Source of the DNA: Methanosarcinaceae archaeon
Lineage (GTDB): Archaea > Halobacteriota > Methanosarcinia > Methanosarcinales > Methanosarcinaceae
Direction: 5' to 3'
DNA length: 10,428 bases
NCBI GenBank assembly: GCA_030594665.1
Contig: JAUVET010000030.1
Span: 1 to 10,428, forward strand
Shown piece by piece: positions 1 to 5,752 of this stretch. The position numbers and the translations under genes are program-made. How positions within the stretch are numbered: position 1 is the first letter of the stretch; every line of letters begins with the position of its first letter. A model generated the notes under the pieces. It was not told the DNA's origin. It ran no database searches and saw only the letters and a program-made list of their open reading frames with translations.

Positions 1-930
1 GCAGAGTTCATCAAGCAATATTATCAGGATTCTCCTGTGCCGCCCGAGATACTTGTTGAGTATGAGATACCTGATAAAGACCTGATCACAAAATGGCTGA
101 CACAAAGATCCGGGCACAATGTCAATATCCATGTACCATTGCGGGGACCAAAACGAAAACTTCTGGACATGGCTGCAAAGAATGCAAAGATGTCAATGGA
201 ACTGGCGCAACTGAAACCAAAACCACATGAGGCAGCCCAACAAGCACTTGTTCAGCTAAAAGATGCACTTTTATTATTTTCCCCGCCAGATCGCATTGAG
301 GCATTTGACATTTCAAACATATCAGGCACAGATGCGGTCGGGTCAATGGTCGTGTTTGGGAACGGCATGCCTTCAAAGAGCGAATATCGACAGTTCAACA
401 TCAAAACAGTGGATGGAATTGATGACTTTGCGATGATATGGGAAGTTGTCCGGCGCAGGTATGCACGTATTGTAAAAGAACGCGGCACCATGCCGGATCT
501 GATATTGATCGATGGTGGGGCAGGACAGGTCAGTGCTGCTAATGGTTCATTGAAAGAATTGGGTCTGGATATTCCCCTTATTGGTCTTGCAAAGAAGTAT
601 GAACATATCGTGACGACAAAAAAAGGTGCAGGTGAAGTGGTGATCCTGCCGCGTACATCAGCGGCACTAAAACTGCTCATGCAAATGCGGGATGAAGCAC
701 ACAGGTTTGCTGTGACTGCACACAGGCGCAGGCGCTCTGCAAGGTTGACGCATTCAAAGCTTGATGGGGTATCCGGTATCGGTGCATTGAAAAAGCGGGC
801 GCTTATCGGACATTTCGGATCGATCGATGGTATCATGAATGCATCGGTTGAAGAACTAATGCAGGTTGAAGGGATTAGTGTAAAGCTTGCAGAACGCATA
901 TTTGAATATTTTAAAAACACAGGCAGATAA
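1..930 (+). CDS. uvrC: UvrABC excinuclease subunit C, C-terminal part (5' truncated by window edge)
   Basis: UvrC makes the 5' incision (and in bacteria the 3' one too) at DNA lesions marked by UvrA and UvrB in nucleotide excision repair. The reading frame is open from base 1, so the first 12 codons visible here belong to the gene and the GTG at 37 is not the start. The N-terminal GIY-YIG and UVR regions lie outside the window. Of the 309 codons present, the RNase H-like endonuclease core includes FDISN (Asp at codon 103), LILIDGGAGQV (Asp at 171) and DEAHRFAVT (His at 234), matching the family's catalytic Asp/Asp/His set. Codons of about 251-306 form a tandem helix-hairpin-helix domain (DGVSGIGALKKRALI, then EGISVKLAERI) that binds DNA. 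No frameshift is seen. In mesophilic archaea uvrABC is generally regarded as acquired from bacteria. uvrA and uvrB are not in view. Identification is firm. Confidence 0.96.
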   Translation, partial: AEFIKQYYQDSPVPPEILVEYEIPDKDLITKWLTQRSGHNVNIHVPLRGPKRKLLDMAAKNAKMSMELAQLKPKPHEAAQQALVQLKDALLLFSPPDRIEAFDISNISGTDAVGSMVVFGNGMPSKSEYRQFNIKTVDGIDDFAMIWEVVRRRYARIVKERGTMPDLILIDGGAGQVSAANGSLKELGLDIPLIGLAKKYEHIVTTKKGAGEVVILPRTSAALKLLMQMRDEAHRFAVTAHRRRRSARLTHSKLDGVSGIGALKKRALIGHFGSIDGIMNASVEELMQVEGISVKLAERIFEYFKNTGR

Positions 931-1000
931 GGGATGCGGATTAAAATGATGCATAAAGCTTAATATACAACAAAACCAAATATTATTAAAGAGAGTGTGA

Positions 1001-1144
1001 ATGGTATTTGTTATGAACAACAACGCAGGATCAAGCAATACACGATCATCAACATATCGCGGTGAGCAAATCCATTTTTACGACATACCTGTTTCTGATC
1101 GAATGATTGGTCAACCGAATGCGCCTCGATCTTTGATCAAATGA
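1001..1144 (+). CDS. possible small ORF, 47 codons, unrecognised
   Basis: ATG at 1001 opens 47 codons ending in TGA at 1142-1144, 43 bases before pgi. The product begins MVFVMNNNAGSSNTRSSTYR and ends in a mixed polar stretch with an FYDIPVSDR segment. It has no signal peptide, membrane helix or motif I recognise. A TATA-like TTAATATA at about 960-967 lies some 35 bases upstream, and a weak GAGAG sits just before the start. It could be a leader peptide or small protein in the pgi transcript, the remnant of a longer gene, or chance. Conservation in related genomes would decide. Confidence 0.22.
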   Translation: MVFVMNNNAGSSNTRSSTYRGEQIHFYDIPVSDRMIGQPNAPRSLIK

Positions 1145-1170
1145 GTGAATTAATTAATTAGAATCAAGAG

Positions 1171-1178
1171 TAAGGGGA
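1171..1178 (+). promoter_or_regulatory. ribosome binding site of pgi
   Basis: TAAGGGGA lies about 9 bases before the ATG at 1188 and supports that start over any internal one. It is a recognisable purine-rich Shine-Dalgarno match, though not the full GGAGGTGA. Confidence 0.5.
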
Positions 1179-1187
1179 TAACTATCA

Positions 1188-1961
1188 ATGGGAAATGAAC
1201 CTGGACCTGAACCTAAGCTTAAATCTGAACTTAAACCTAAACTTAAATTTGGAGATGTAAACAGAATTGCTGATATCAGGATGCTGCATGATATGGATGA
1301 TGTCATATATGACAAAACATGGCTTGAAAATACAGATGATTTTGAATTATACTATATGTACCGCAATATGTACAAGACCAAAGCCGAATCAGACATTATA
1401 GAAAAACACCACCTCCGGTATGATATTACTGTGATCCCTCCGGGCATGTTAGGTTGCGAGTATATGAAAACTGCAGGACATTATCATCCAACGGTTCCGG
1501 ACACGGATTTGTCGTATACTGAAGTGTACCATGTAATAGAAGGGGAAGCTACTTACCTTTTGCAAAAAATGAGTAAGGGGGAGGTAATAGATGTAGTTGT
1601 GATCAAAGCACAAGCAGGTGATAATGTTATTGTTCCACCCGATTATGGACATATTACCATAAATGCATCCGATAAAGTGCTTAAAATGGCAAACTGGGTA
1701 TGTGGTGATTTCGCATCTGTTTATGAACCAATAAAGGAACTGTCAGGAGGTGCATATTATCTTCTTGATACAGGATTTATACAAAATCCAAAATATGATG
1801 ATATTCCACCGATCCGTTATCTTTCACCCACTAATTTCCCGGAATTTGGTTTTACAAAAGGGGAAGACATGTATGGTCTTGTTAATGATATCGATAAACT
1901 CGAATTCCTGACTTCACCACAGGATTTTTCAAAACTTTTTGATAAAATATTGAGTGGATAA
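1188..1961 (+). CDS. pgi: archaeal cupin-type glucose-6-phosphate isomerase
   Basis: This enzyme interconverts glucose 6-phosphate and fructose 6-phosphate in the cytoplasm, for gluconeogenesis and sugar-polymer synthesis in methanogen-like archaea. It belongs to the small metal-dependent cupin PGI family, unrelated to the bacterial and eukaryotic SIS-fold enzyme. The 257-residue protein has the cupin signature: GHYH at 97-100 (metal ligands His98 and His100), Glu112 in TEVYHVIEG, and His155 in PPDYGHITIN. The His100-to-Glu112 loop appears a few residues longer than the one I recall from the Pyrococcus enzyme. The N-terminus is odd: residues 8-19 are three tetrapeptides, EPKL, KSEL and KPKL, encoded by a 12-bp tandem repeat at 1209-1244. 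The start fits the GGGGA site upstream, and a start after the repeat would lack one. The gene stands alone between uvrC and a convergent nuclease operon. Family assignment is firm. Confidence 0.93.
   Translation: MGNEPGPEPKLKSELKPKLKFGDVNRIADIRMLHDMDDVIYDKTWLENTDDFELYYMYRNMYKTKAESDIIEKHHLRYDITVIPPGMLGCEYMKTAGHYHPTVPDTDLSYTEVYHVIEGEATYLLQKMSKGEVIDVVVIKAQAGDNVIVPPDYGHITINASDKVLKMANWVCGDFASVYEPIKELSGGAYYLLDTGFIQNPKYDDIPPIRYLSPTNFPEFGFTKGEDMYGLVNDIDKLEFLTSPQDFSKLFDKILSG
1209..1244 (+). repeat. 12-bp tandem repeat in the 5' end of pgi
   Basis: Three adjacent 12-bp units, GAACCTAAGCTT, AAATCTGAACTT and AAACCTAAACTT, encode EPKL-KSEL-KPKL. A fourth partial unit (AAATTTGG) follows. Being in frame and a multiple of three, the array can grow or shrink without breaking the gene. 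It precedes the cupin core and probably forms a flexible charged tail. Confidence 0.75.
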
Positions 1962-1995
1962 TATTACGGGAATATATCATGGGATGTAATTTTGT

Positions 1996-2099
1996 GTTTG
2001 TTTAGCGATTTTTGATGCCGGGTCAACCCAACCGATCTATATATACATTTCATAATGTTTGGAATCCGCCGCCTGCGGCGGATTGAGTCAACATCAAAA
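1996..2099 (+). repeat. MITE-like dispersed element with GC-rich hairpin, copy 1
   Basis: This element lies between the convergent pgi and recJ-like genes. Its left end, TTTTTGATGCCGGGTCAA (2010-2027), is matched by an imperfect inverted copy at the right end, TTGAGTCAACATCAAAA (2083-2099), with 13 of 17 positions identical. Inside are an AT-rich tract, TTCATAATGTTTGGAAT (2049-2065), and a perfect hairpin whose 9-bp arms AATCCGCCG and CGGCGGATT flank a CCTG loop (2063-2084). A second copy in inverse orientation lies near 8291-8366 and a fragment near 8674. It encodes no protein. It could also serve as a shared terminator for the converging genes. Confidence 0.7.
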
Positions 2100-2143
2100 C
2101 AAGGACTACTAACCAAATACGTATTATCTTCCAACCCTGACGT

Positions 2144-3538
2144 TCATCGTTTTGATTTGCGGATCTGCATGCCGATCATCTCATCAAGTTTCTGGATAAA
2201 CTCATCTTTTGCAGTCACGGGAATGCTAGCACCTGCTGCAATATCATGCCCTCCACCGGCACCTCCTACTTCGGCAGATATTTTAGACATCGCTTCGGAC
2301 AGGTTCAATCCTTTTCGTATCAGGTCCTGCGTACCGCGTGCCGATACTTTAACACCGCCATCCGTATCTGCAAATGCGATGATCGGAAGGCTGCGGTTGT
2401 TGGTTATTGATGTGCTCATGCCTGCGATTATCCCCACGATGGTTTCACGTATACTTGATCCTGCATCAAAGTACTGGAGGTTTGTGAGCTTTGTCAGTCC
2501 CTGCTCTTTGACAAACATGAGACCGTTTACAAGATTTTTCCTGTGCTCGGCAAGTAGTTTACGCGCCTGATCATATCCATCATCGCGATCACCCATGCAT
2601 ACTGCAAGCCCGATCTCTGCATGGTCATAACGCGCCGTCGCATTTAGCAATGTAGAATATTCGGATGCATCCCGCATCTCGGTCCCTTCTCCTTCTTTTA
2701 ACAACGTATATACTTCACCGATCAGCCGCTCGATCTTGTATGACCGGAGTCCTGCGCTCAGGCAATATTGAACAAGTGCAGATACGAATTTTTGTTTTTC
2801 ATCCCTGTCATATTCGATCCATCGCCTCCAGCTTTCATCTCCGCTAACCCTTGTTACATGCTTGTTTAAAAAGTTCTTACAGGCATCTTCCTGTCCTGTA
2901 AGTCCAGGGAGATAGGGGTCAGATGCGAATTGTAGAAGTTTGTACACCGGACGTGTTTGTTTTCCAAAAAGTGTAATGTCTTTTTCAAAATTGATGACCT
3001 TGCGATCCACACCTTCCTTTAGTATAAGCCTGTTTATACCGGTTAGATAGCCCATTTTCATGTGCTGGAGATCACCCATTGCCCCAACGATCGCAAGATC
3101 GGCAAGGTCGCGATTGTCACCAAGAGCGTTTGCCAGGATATATGTAGTTCCCGATCCGCTCAATTCATACGAACCGTTCGCACCGAACAGGTGCGGATTA
3201 ATATGATTTTGCATCTCACCTCTTGGCTGGTGATGATCCGATACAATGGCATTAATGCCATGCGATCTTATGGATTCAAGCATTCCGCTCCCAAGATCTG
3301 TGAATATCACAAGTTCATGGTTCTGGCCTGCAAGGTCGGCAATGATAATATCATCCAGTTGTTTCACAAAACGAGTGGAATAATCAGTGCCCATGCGATC
3401 AAGTGCAGTACAGATAATGCCTGCTGAAGTGAGACCATCTGCATCTATATGGGATACAACATGAACGCAACTGTGCTTTTTGATCTCTTCTGCACATTGT
3501 GATGCACGTTCTTTCATCTGTTCCATTGTTTTTAACAT
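2144..3538 (-). CDS. archaeal RecJ-like DHH/DHHA1 nuclease (GAN family)
   Basis: The product is probably a manganese-dependent single-strand exonuclease of the archaeal RecJ/GAN group. GAN (GINS-associated nuclease) attaches to the CMG replicative helicase, and relatives act in replication and repair. The 464-residue protein has the DHH motifs in order: SHIDADG (Asp32, Asp34), FTDLGSG (Asp81), SDHH (101-103), and NPHLFGANGSYELSGSGTTY after residue 114. The last resembles the corresponding segment I recall from Thermococcus GAN. The C-terminal DHHA1 domain ends with GGAGGGHDIAAGA (425-437), the usual substrate-binding GGGH motif. All catalytic residues appear present. The start is well supported: AGGTGA lies 7 bases before the ATG. 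It follows the Hjc-like gene by 54 bases on the same strand, so the two probably share a transcript. Whether it binds GINS or is a DNA-only RecJ paralogue cannot be told here. Confidence 0.88.
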   Translation of the reverse strand: MLKTMEQMKERASQCAEEIKKHSCVHVVSHIDADGLTSAGIICTALDRMGTDYSTRFVKQLDDIIIADLAGQNHELVIFTDLGSGMLESIRSHGINAIVSDHHQPRGEMQNHINPHLFGANGSYELSGSGTTYILANALGDNRDLADLAIVGAMGDLQHMKMGYLTGINRLILKEGVDRKVINFEKDITLFGKQTRPVYKLLQFASDPYLPGLTGQEDACKNFLNKHVTRVSGDESWRRWIEYDRDEKQKFVSALVQYCLSAGLRSYKIERLIGEVYTLLKEGEGTEMRDASEYSTLLNATARYDHAEIGLAVCMGDRDDGYDQARKLLAEHRKNLVNGLMFVKEQGLTKLTNLQYFDAGSSIRETIVGIIAGMSTSITNNRSLPIIAFADTDGGVKVSARGTQDLIRKGLNLSEAMSKISAEVGGAGGGHDIAAGASIPVTAKDEFIQKLDEMIGMQIRKSKR

Positions 3539-3545
3539 ATCTTGT

Positions 3546-3551
3546 TCACCT
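3546..3551 (-). promoter_or_regulatory. ribosome binding site of the recJ-like gene
   Basis: Read on the minus strand this is AGGTGA, 7 bases before the ATG at 3538. It fixes the first Met as the start rather than Met5 or Met8. Confidence 0.65.
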
Positions 3552-3592
3552 GTTGTCTAAAATTAAAATCCGATACTTGCGCATGAAATTGT

Positions 3593-4093
3593 TCATATAA
3601 TGATACGTTCCCCGTCTTTCCACCTTGCAGGGTCTATGATATACATTTTTCCATCTCTTTTTATCTCAGGATATTTTTGGATGTCATCAACAGTGATCTT
3701 GAGAATGCCATCGGTATGGTAGAATCTTTCAAGTTCGATCCAGGGTATAATATGTGCTTTTCTGGCATGCCCGACGCCCATTCGCAGCTCCACTGCCAAA
3801 AAGCCTGTGCGTCCTGACTTTTTCAGGTAATCGGATATGCGCACGATCTGATGAACTCCATTTTTATCCACTGTAAAATGTTGGGTGAAATACAGGGCAT
3901 TTGCACCTTTATCAACTGAAATACTTTTGCACTCGATACCAAGATAATAATCAGGATGCAGTGAATCCACCAATACATCCAGGAATTGGGGAGTGAACCT
4001 GTGCTGTTTCAGGCGGTGTGAGATACCTTTTATACCGGTTTTCTCAAAATATGCGTTAAATGATTGTACTAATACCCTTTCAAATTCAGTCAT
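3593..4093 (-). CDS. PD-(D/E)XK nuclease-like protein, Hjc-like
   Basis: This is a 166-residue soluble protein with the outline of a restriction-endonuclease-fold nuclease. After an N-terminal helix containing Glu3 and Glu5 comes an acidic strand, QFLDVLVDS (Asp39 or Asp43 as the first metal ligand). Next is YYLGIECKS with the E-x-K pair Glu54/Lys56, then a helix starting with Gln82 (HQIVRISDYL), a strand GFLAVEL (97-103), and an IIPW segment near 115-118. The order ECK, then Q-helix with basic residues, then a beta strand is like archaeal Holliday junction resolvase Hjc, though this protein is longer than a typical Hjc. I do not recognise a named family. No strong Shine-Dalgarno precedes the ATG. 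It is the promoter-proximal gene, with the RecJ/GAN-like nuclease 54 bases downstream, which suggests a role in processing replication or recombination intermediates. The nuclease fold is fairly sure; the substrate is inference. Confidence 0.62.
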   Translation of the reverse strand: MTEFERVLVQSFNAYFEKTGIKGISHRLKQHRFTPQFLDVLVDSLHPDYYLGIECKSISVDKGANALYFTQHFTVDKNGVHQIVRISDYLKKSGRTGFLAVELRMGVGHARKAHIIPWIELERFYHTDGILKITVDDIQKYPEIKRDGKMYIIDPARWKDGERIII

Positions 4094-4137
4094 GTGTTGT
4101 CCATTGGATAGAGGATCTCGGTAGAGGAATTCAATAG

Positions 4138-4158
4138 AAATACTCGATGAAATACTCG
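4138..4158. promoter_or_regulatory. short direct repeat upstream of the nuclease operon
   Basis: AAATACTCG occurs twice with a 12-bp period (4138-4146 and 4150-4158), about 45-65 bases upstream of the Hjc-like start. It sits in the divergent region shared with the small membrane-protein gene. Spacing of just over one helical turn would suit a regulator bound to one DNA face, but the element is short and may be chance. Confidence 0.25.
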
Positions 4159-4259
4159 GTATTTTAGTGTCAGATGTTCCTAAATGATATTAAATATTGC
4201 TTTTGTGGATTCAGCTATTGTTTGCGTTAAGTTGATGTACAAAAAGATACACTTACTGT

Positions 4260-4448
4260 ATGATGAACAAAAAACAATTTGAAATCGTTTCGGCGATCGG
4301 GTCAGTCTTGATCTTCGTAGTACTCCTGATAGGAGTAAATGTTGGTGGTATGGTTCAAAAAGAATATGGTTTTGTTGCTGCAATGGTAATATTTGTACTG
4401 ATCATATCAGTGCTTGGTATTAAATTAACAGAAATATCTGAATATTGA
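4260..4448 (+). CDS. small two-helix membrane protein, unrecognised
   Basis: A 62-residue hydrophobic protein with two predicted transmembrane helices, about residues 8-27 (VSAIGSVLIFVVLLIGVNVG) and 36-54 (YGFVAAMVIFVLIISVLGI). They are joined by a short loop (GMVQKEY), and the N-terminus is MMNKKQFE. The basic start and the KLTEISEY tail suggest both ends face the cytoplasm. There are two adjacent ATG codons (4260 and 4263) and no clear Shine-Dalgarno, so the exact start is uncertain. The gene ends 37 bases before the YjbQ-like gene on the same strand, so the pair is probably co-transcribed. I do not recognise a family; small archaeal two-helix proteins are common and mostly uncharacterised. 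The even hydrophobic pattern makes a real gene likely. Confidence 0.6.
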   Translation: MMNKKQFEIVSAIGSVLIFVVLLIGVNVGGMVQKEYGFVAAMVIFVLIISVLGIKLTEISEY

Positions 4449-4485
4449 AGAAATTTAACCTATTAGTTTAGATGGATTGATTGCA

Positions 4486-4905
4486 ATGGCAGTTGTTACT
4501 AAATATCTAAATTTTGATACAAACGGCAATTCTGATATTATTGATATAACAGGTAACGTTACAATTGCTGTGAATGAAACCAATATAGAAGACGGTATAG
4601 TCACAGTCTTTGCCCCGGGTTCAACTATGGCGATCACTACGATCGAATATGAACCGGGCCTGGTTTTTGACCTGACAGAGGCACTTGAGAGAATTGCACC
4701 ACGTGATATTGTATATAGGCATAATGAACGTTGGCATGATGGAAATGGTCATTCGCATGTGCGCGCATCCTTGCTTGGGCAGAGTGAATCATTCCCGATA
4801 ATCAATGGTGAGATCGCGCTTGGGACATGGCAGCAGATAATTTGCATTGATCTGGACAATAGACCACGGTCCCGGAAATTGATCGTTCAGGTCATTGGTG
4901 AATAG
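4486..4905 (+). CDS. YjbQ-family protein (UPF0047, TIGR00149)
   Basis: A 139-residue protein of the widespread YjbQ/UPF0047 family. Members have been described as having weak thiamine-phosphate synthase activity, but the true substrate is not settled. The signature segments are present in order: a VTVFAPGSTMAITTIEYEPG strand region (39-58), the conserved YRHNERWHDGNGHSHVRASLLG block (His79, Asn80, His84, Asp85, Asn87, His89, His91), and ALGTWQQIICIDLDNRPRSR (111-130), where the family usually reads LGTWQ and DGPR. The histidine/aspartate cluster is intact. I chose the ATG at 4486 because a GGATTGA lies just upstream and the family begins close to this point; a TTG at 4477 would add three residues. 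The gene follows the two-helix membrane protein and is convergent with the DUF1699 gene. Confidence 0.92.
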   Translation: MAVVTKYLNFDTNGNSDIIDITGNVTIAVNETNIEDGIVTVFAPGSTMAITTIEYEPGLVFDLTEALERIAPRDIVYRHNERWHDGNGHSHVRASLLGQSESFPIINGEIALGTWQQIICIDLDNRPRSRKLIVQVIGE

Positions 4906-4954
4906 GTAGGAATGCAATATAGAGAAAACGTTCACTCCAATCGAATTAACGTAC

Positions 4955-4972
4955 TATATTTTGTAAAATATA
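4955..4972. repeat. AT-rich palindrome in the yjbQ-DUF1699 intergenic region
   Basis: Arms TATATTTT and AAAATATA (8 bp, perfect) surround a GT centre. The site lies 50 bases beyond the yjbQ stop, between convergent genes. Near 5021-5041 a GTCCG/CGGAC inverted pair follows, ahead of a T-rich stretch. Either may help end the yjbQ transcript; neither is a strong terminator. Confidence 0.35.
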
Positions 4973-5058
4973 CAATGAGAAAATATTACCTGTAAAATAG
5001 TAATGAGAAAAAATGAATATGTCCGATCATATCGACCGGACGTATTTATCTTGGATGT

Positions 5059-5457
5059 TTATGCCTGTTTCATGATAAAGTCAATGAAATCAGGGCCAAG
5101 TCTGGTTTCTCTTGTCATTTTGTCTGCGATGTCATCTTCTGAAAGTCCTTCTCCCCTTAAGTCTTTTATACGGTCAAAGACACTCCTTGATACTTCCGAG
5201 TATTCGTTGATATCTTTCCTGTGACCCCATACATCGCCTTCCAACAGGTCGATGCCCTGCATTGAAAGGTACATTTTAGCTGAACCTGAGATGGTTCTTT
5301 TGTATGAGCTTGGAATATGAAGTGCTTTTACATTTGGGCACTTTATAACCAGTGAAAATATATCTTTGTTAGATGGTCTAAATGCAAGATGTACTATTTC
5401 TTCTTCGTTTCCTAATGTATCGATTTCGTCTTTTGAACTTACCACTCTTATTTTCAT
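5059..5457 (-). CDS. DUF1699 family protein
   Basis: A 132-residue soluble protein that I recognise as DUF1699, a family of unknown function found chiefly in Methanosarcina-related archaea. Recognisable parts are MKIRVVSSKDEIDTL at the N-terminus, VHLAFRPSNKDIFSLVIKCP (23-42), ALHIPSSYKRTIS (45-57) and LLEGDVWGHRKDINEY (71-86). The C-terminal third is helical and charged (SEVSRSVFDRIKDLRGEGL). The repeating hydrophobic pattern around KCPNVKALHIP resembles a short leucine-rich-repeat-like turn, but I would not claim that fold. The start is strongly supported by a full GGAGGA site 7 bases before the ATG. It is transcribed alone, divergent from the membrane protein at 5736. The family assignment is good; the function is unknown. 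Confidence 0.88.
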   Translation of the reverse strand: MKIRVVSSKDEIDTLGNEEEIVHLAFRPSNKDIFSLVIKCPNVKALHIPSSYKRTISGSAKMYLSMQGIDLLEGDVWGHRKDINEYSEVSRSVFDRIKDLRGEGLSEDDIADKMTRETRLGPDFIDFIMKQA

Positions 5458-5464
5458 TTATAAT

Positions 5465-5470
5465 TCCTCC
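5465..5470 (-). promoter_or_regulatory. strong ribosome binding site of the DUF1699 gene
   Basis: GGAGGA on the minus strand, 7 bases before the ATG at 5457, is the best Shine-Dalgarno match in the window. It implies a leadered and probably well translated mRNA. Confidence 0.75.
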
Positions 5471-5550
5471 ATATATGTTTGTGTAGTTTAAAAATAATGT
5501 CATATTGCACAATCAAATTTATACACTCACATTTTGTTGTATATACACAA

Positions 5551-5562
5551 TACTATATAAAG
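5551..5562 (-). promoter_or_regulatory. candidate TATA box for the DUF1699 gene
   Basis: The minus strand reads CTTTATATAGTA, a good archaeal TATA match. It would place transcription start near 5530 and give a leader of about 70 bases carrying the GGAGGA site. A second candidate (GTATAAATTT, about 5515-5524) would give a shorter leader. The short palindrome TGTATATACA (about 5537-5546) lies between them. Confidence 0.4.
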
Positions 5563-5622
5563 ATTATTCAATCGGTCTACAAAGAGTGGTGCATTAATAT
5601 AACCAGATAAAATTCAGATGTG

Positions 5623-5752
5623 AAAAATACTAAAGTTGATATAAAATTGAACTCAATTTCCCAGTTGTGTCTATCAAAATTCAAATTATATAAAAATACT
5701 AAAGTTTATATAAAAGATGATTTAGTATTTTAATTGTGTCTATCAAATTTCA
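5623..5752 (+). repeat. 69-bp tandem duplication covering a promoter and start codon
   Basis: Two units with a 69-base period begin at 5623 and 5692. Each starts AAAAATACTAAAGTT, continues as GATATAAAA or TATATAAAA, and after a diverged 18-base stretch ends TTGTGTCTATCAAA (5665-5678 and 5734-5747). In the second unit the GTG at 5736 starts the membrane-protein gene. In the first, the equivalent GTG at 5667 opens a frame of eight codons (MSIKIQII, then stop), sharing only the first four residues with the real protein. The ends are well conserved and the middle is not. Confidence 0.8.
5705..5715 (+). promoter_or_regulatory. TATA box of the membrane-protein gene (likely leaderless mRNA)
   Basis: TTTATATAAAA preceded by purine-rich CTAAAG resembles BRE plus TATA. 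The GTG start lies about 27 bases from its centre, the usual TATA-to-transcription-start distance in archaea, so the mRNA would begin at or next to the start codon. This fits the absence of a Shine-Dalgarno. An upstream twin box (TTGATATAAAA, 5636-5646) has the same spacing to the decoy GTG. Confidence 0.55.

Noticed and set aside
252..920. 222-codon reverse frame opposite uvrC
   Set aside because: It is antisense to the UvrC catalytic core and its translation is Ser/Arg-rich with no domain signal.
2055..2570. 171-codon forward frame across the recJ-like gene
   Set aside because: It lies almost wholly antisense to a gene with intact DHH and DHHA1 motifs, and its start lies in the dispersed repeat.
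4477..4485. TTG start adding three residues to the YjbQ-like protein
   Set aside because: The ATG at 4486 has a GGATTGA site upstream and fits the usual family start; TTG has no better support.
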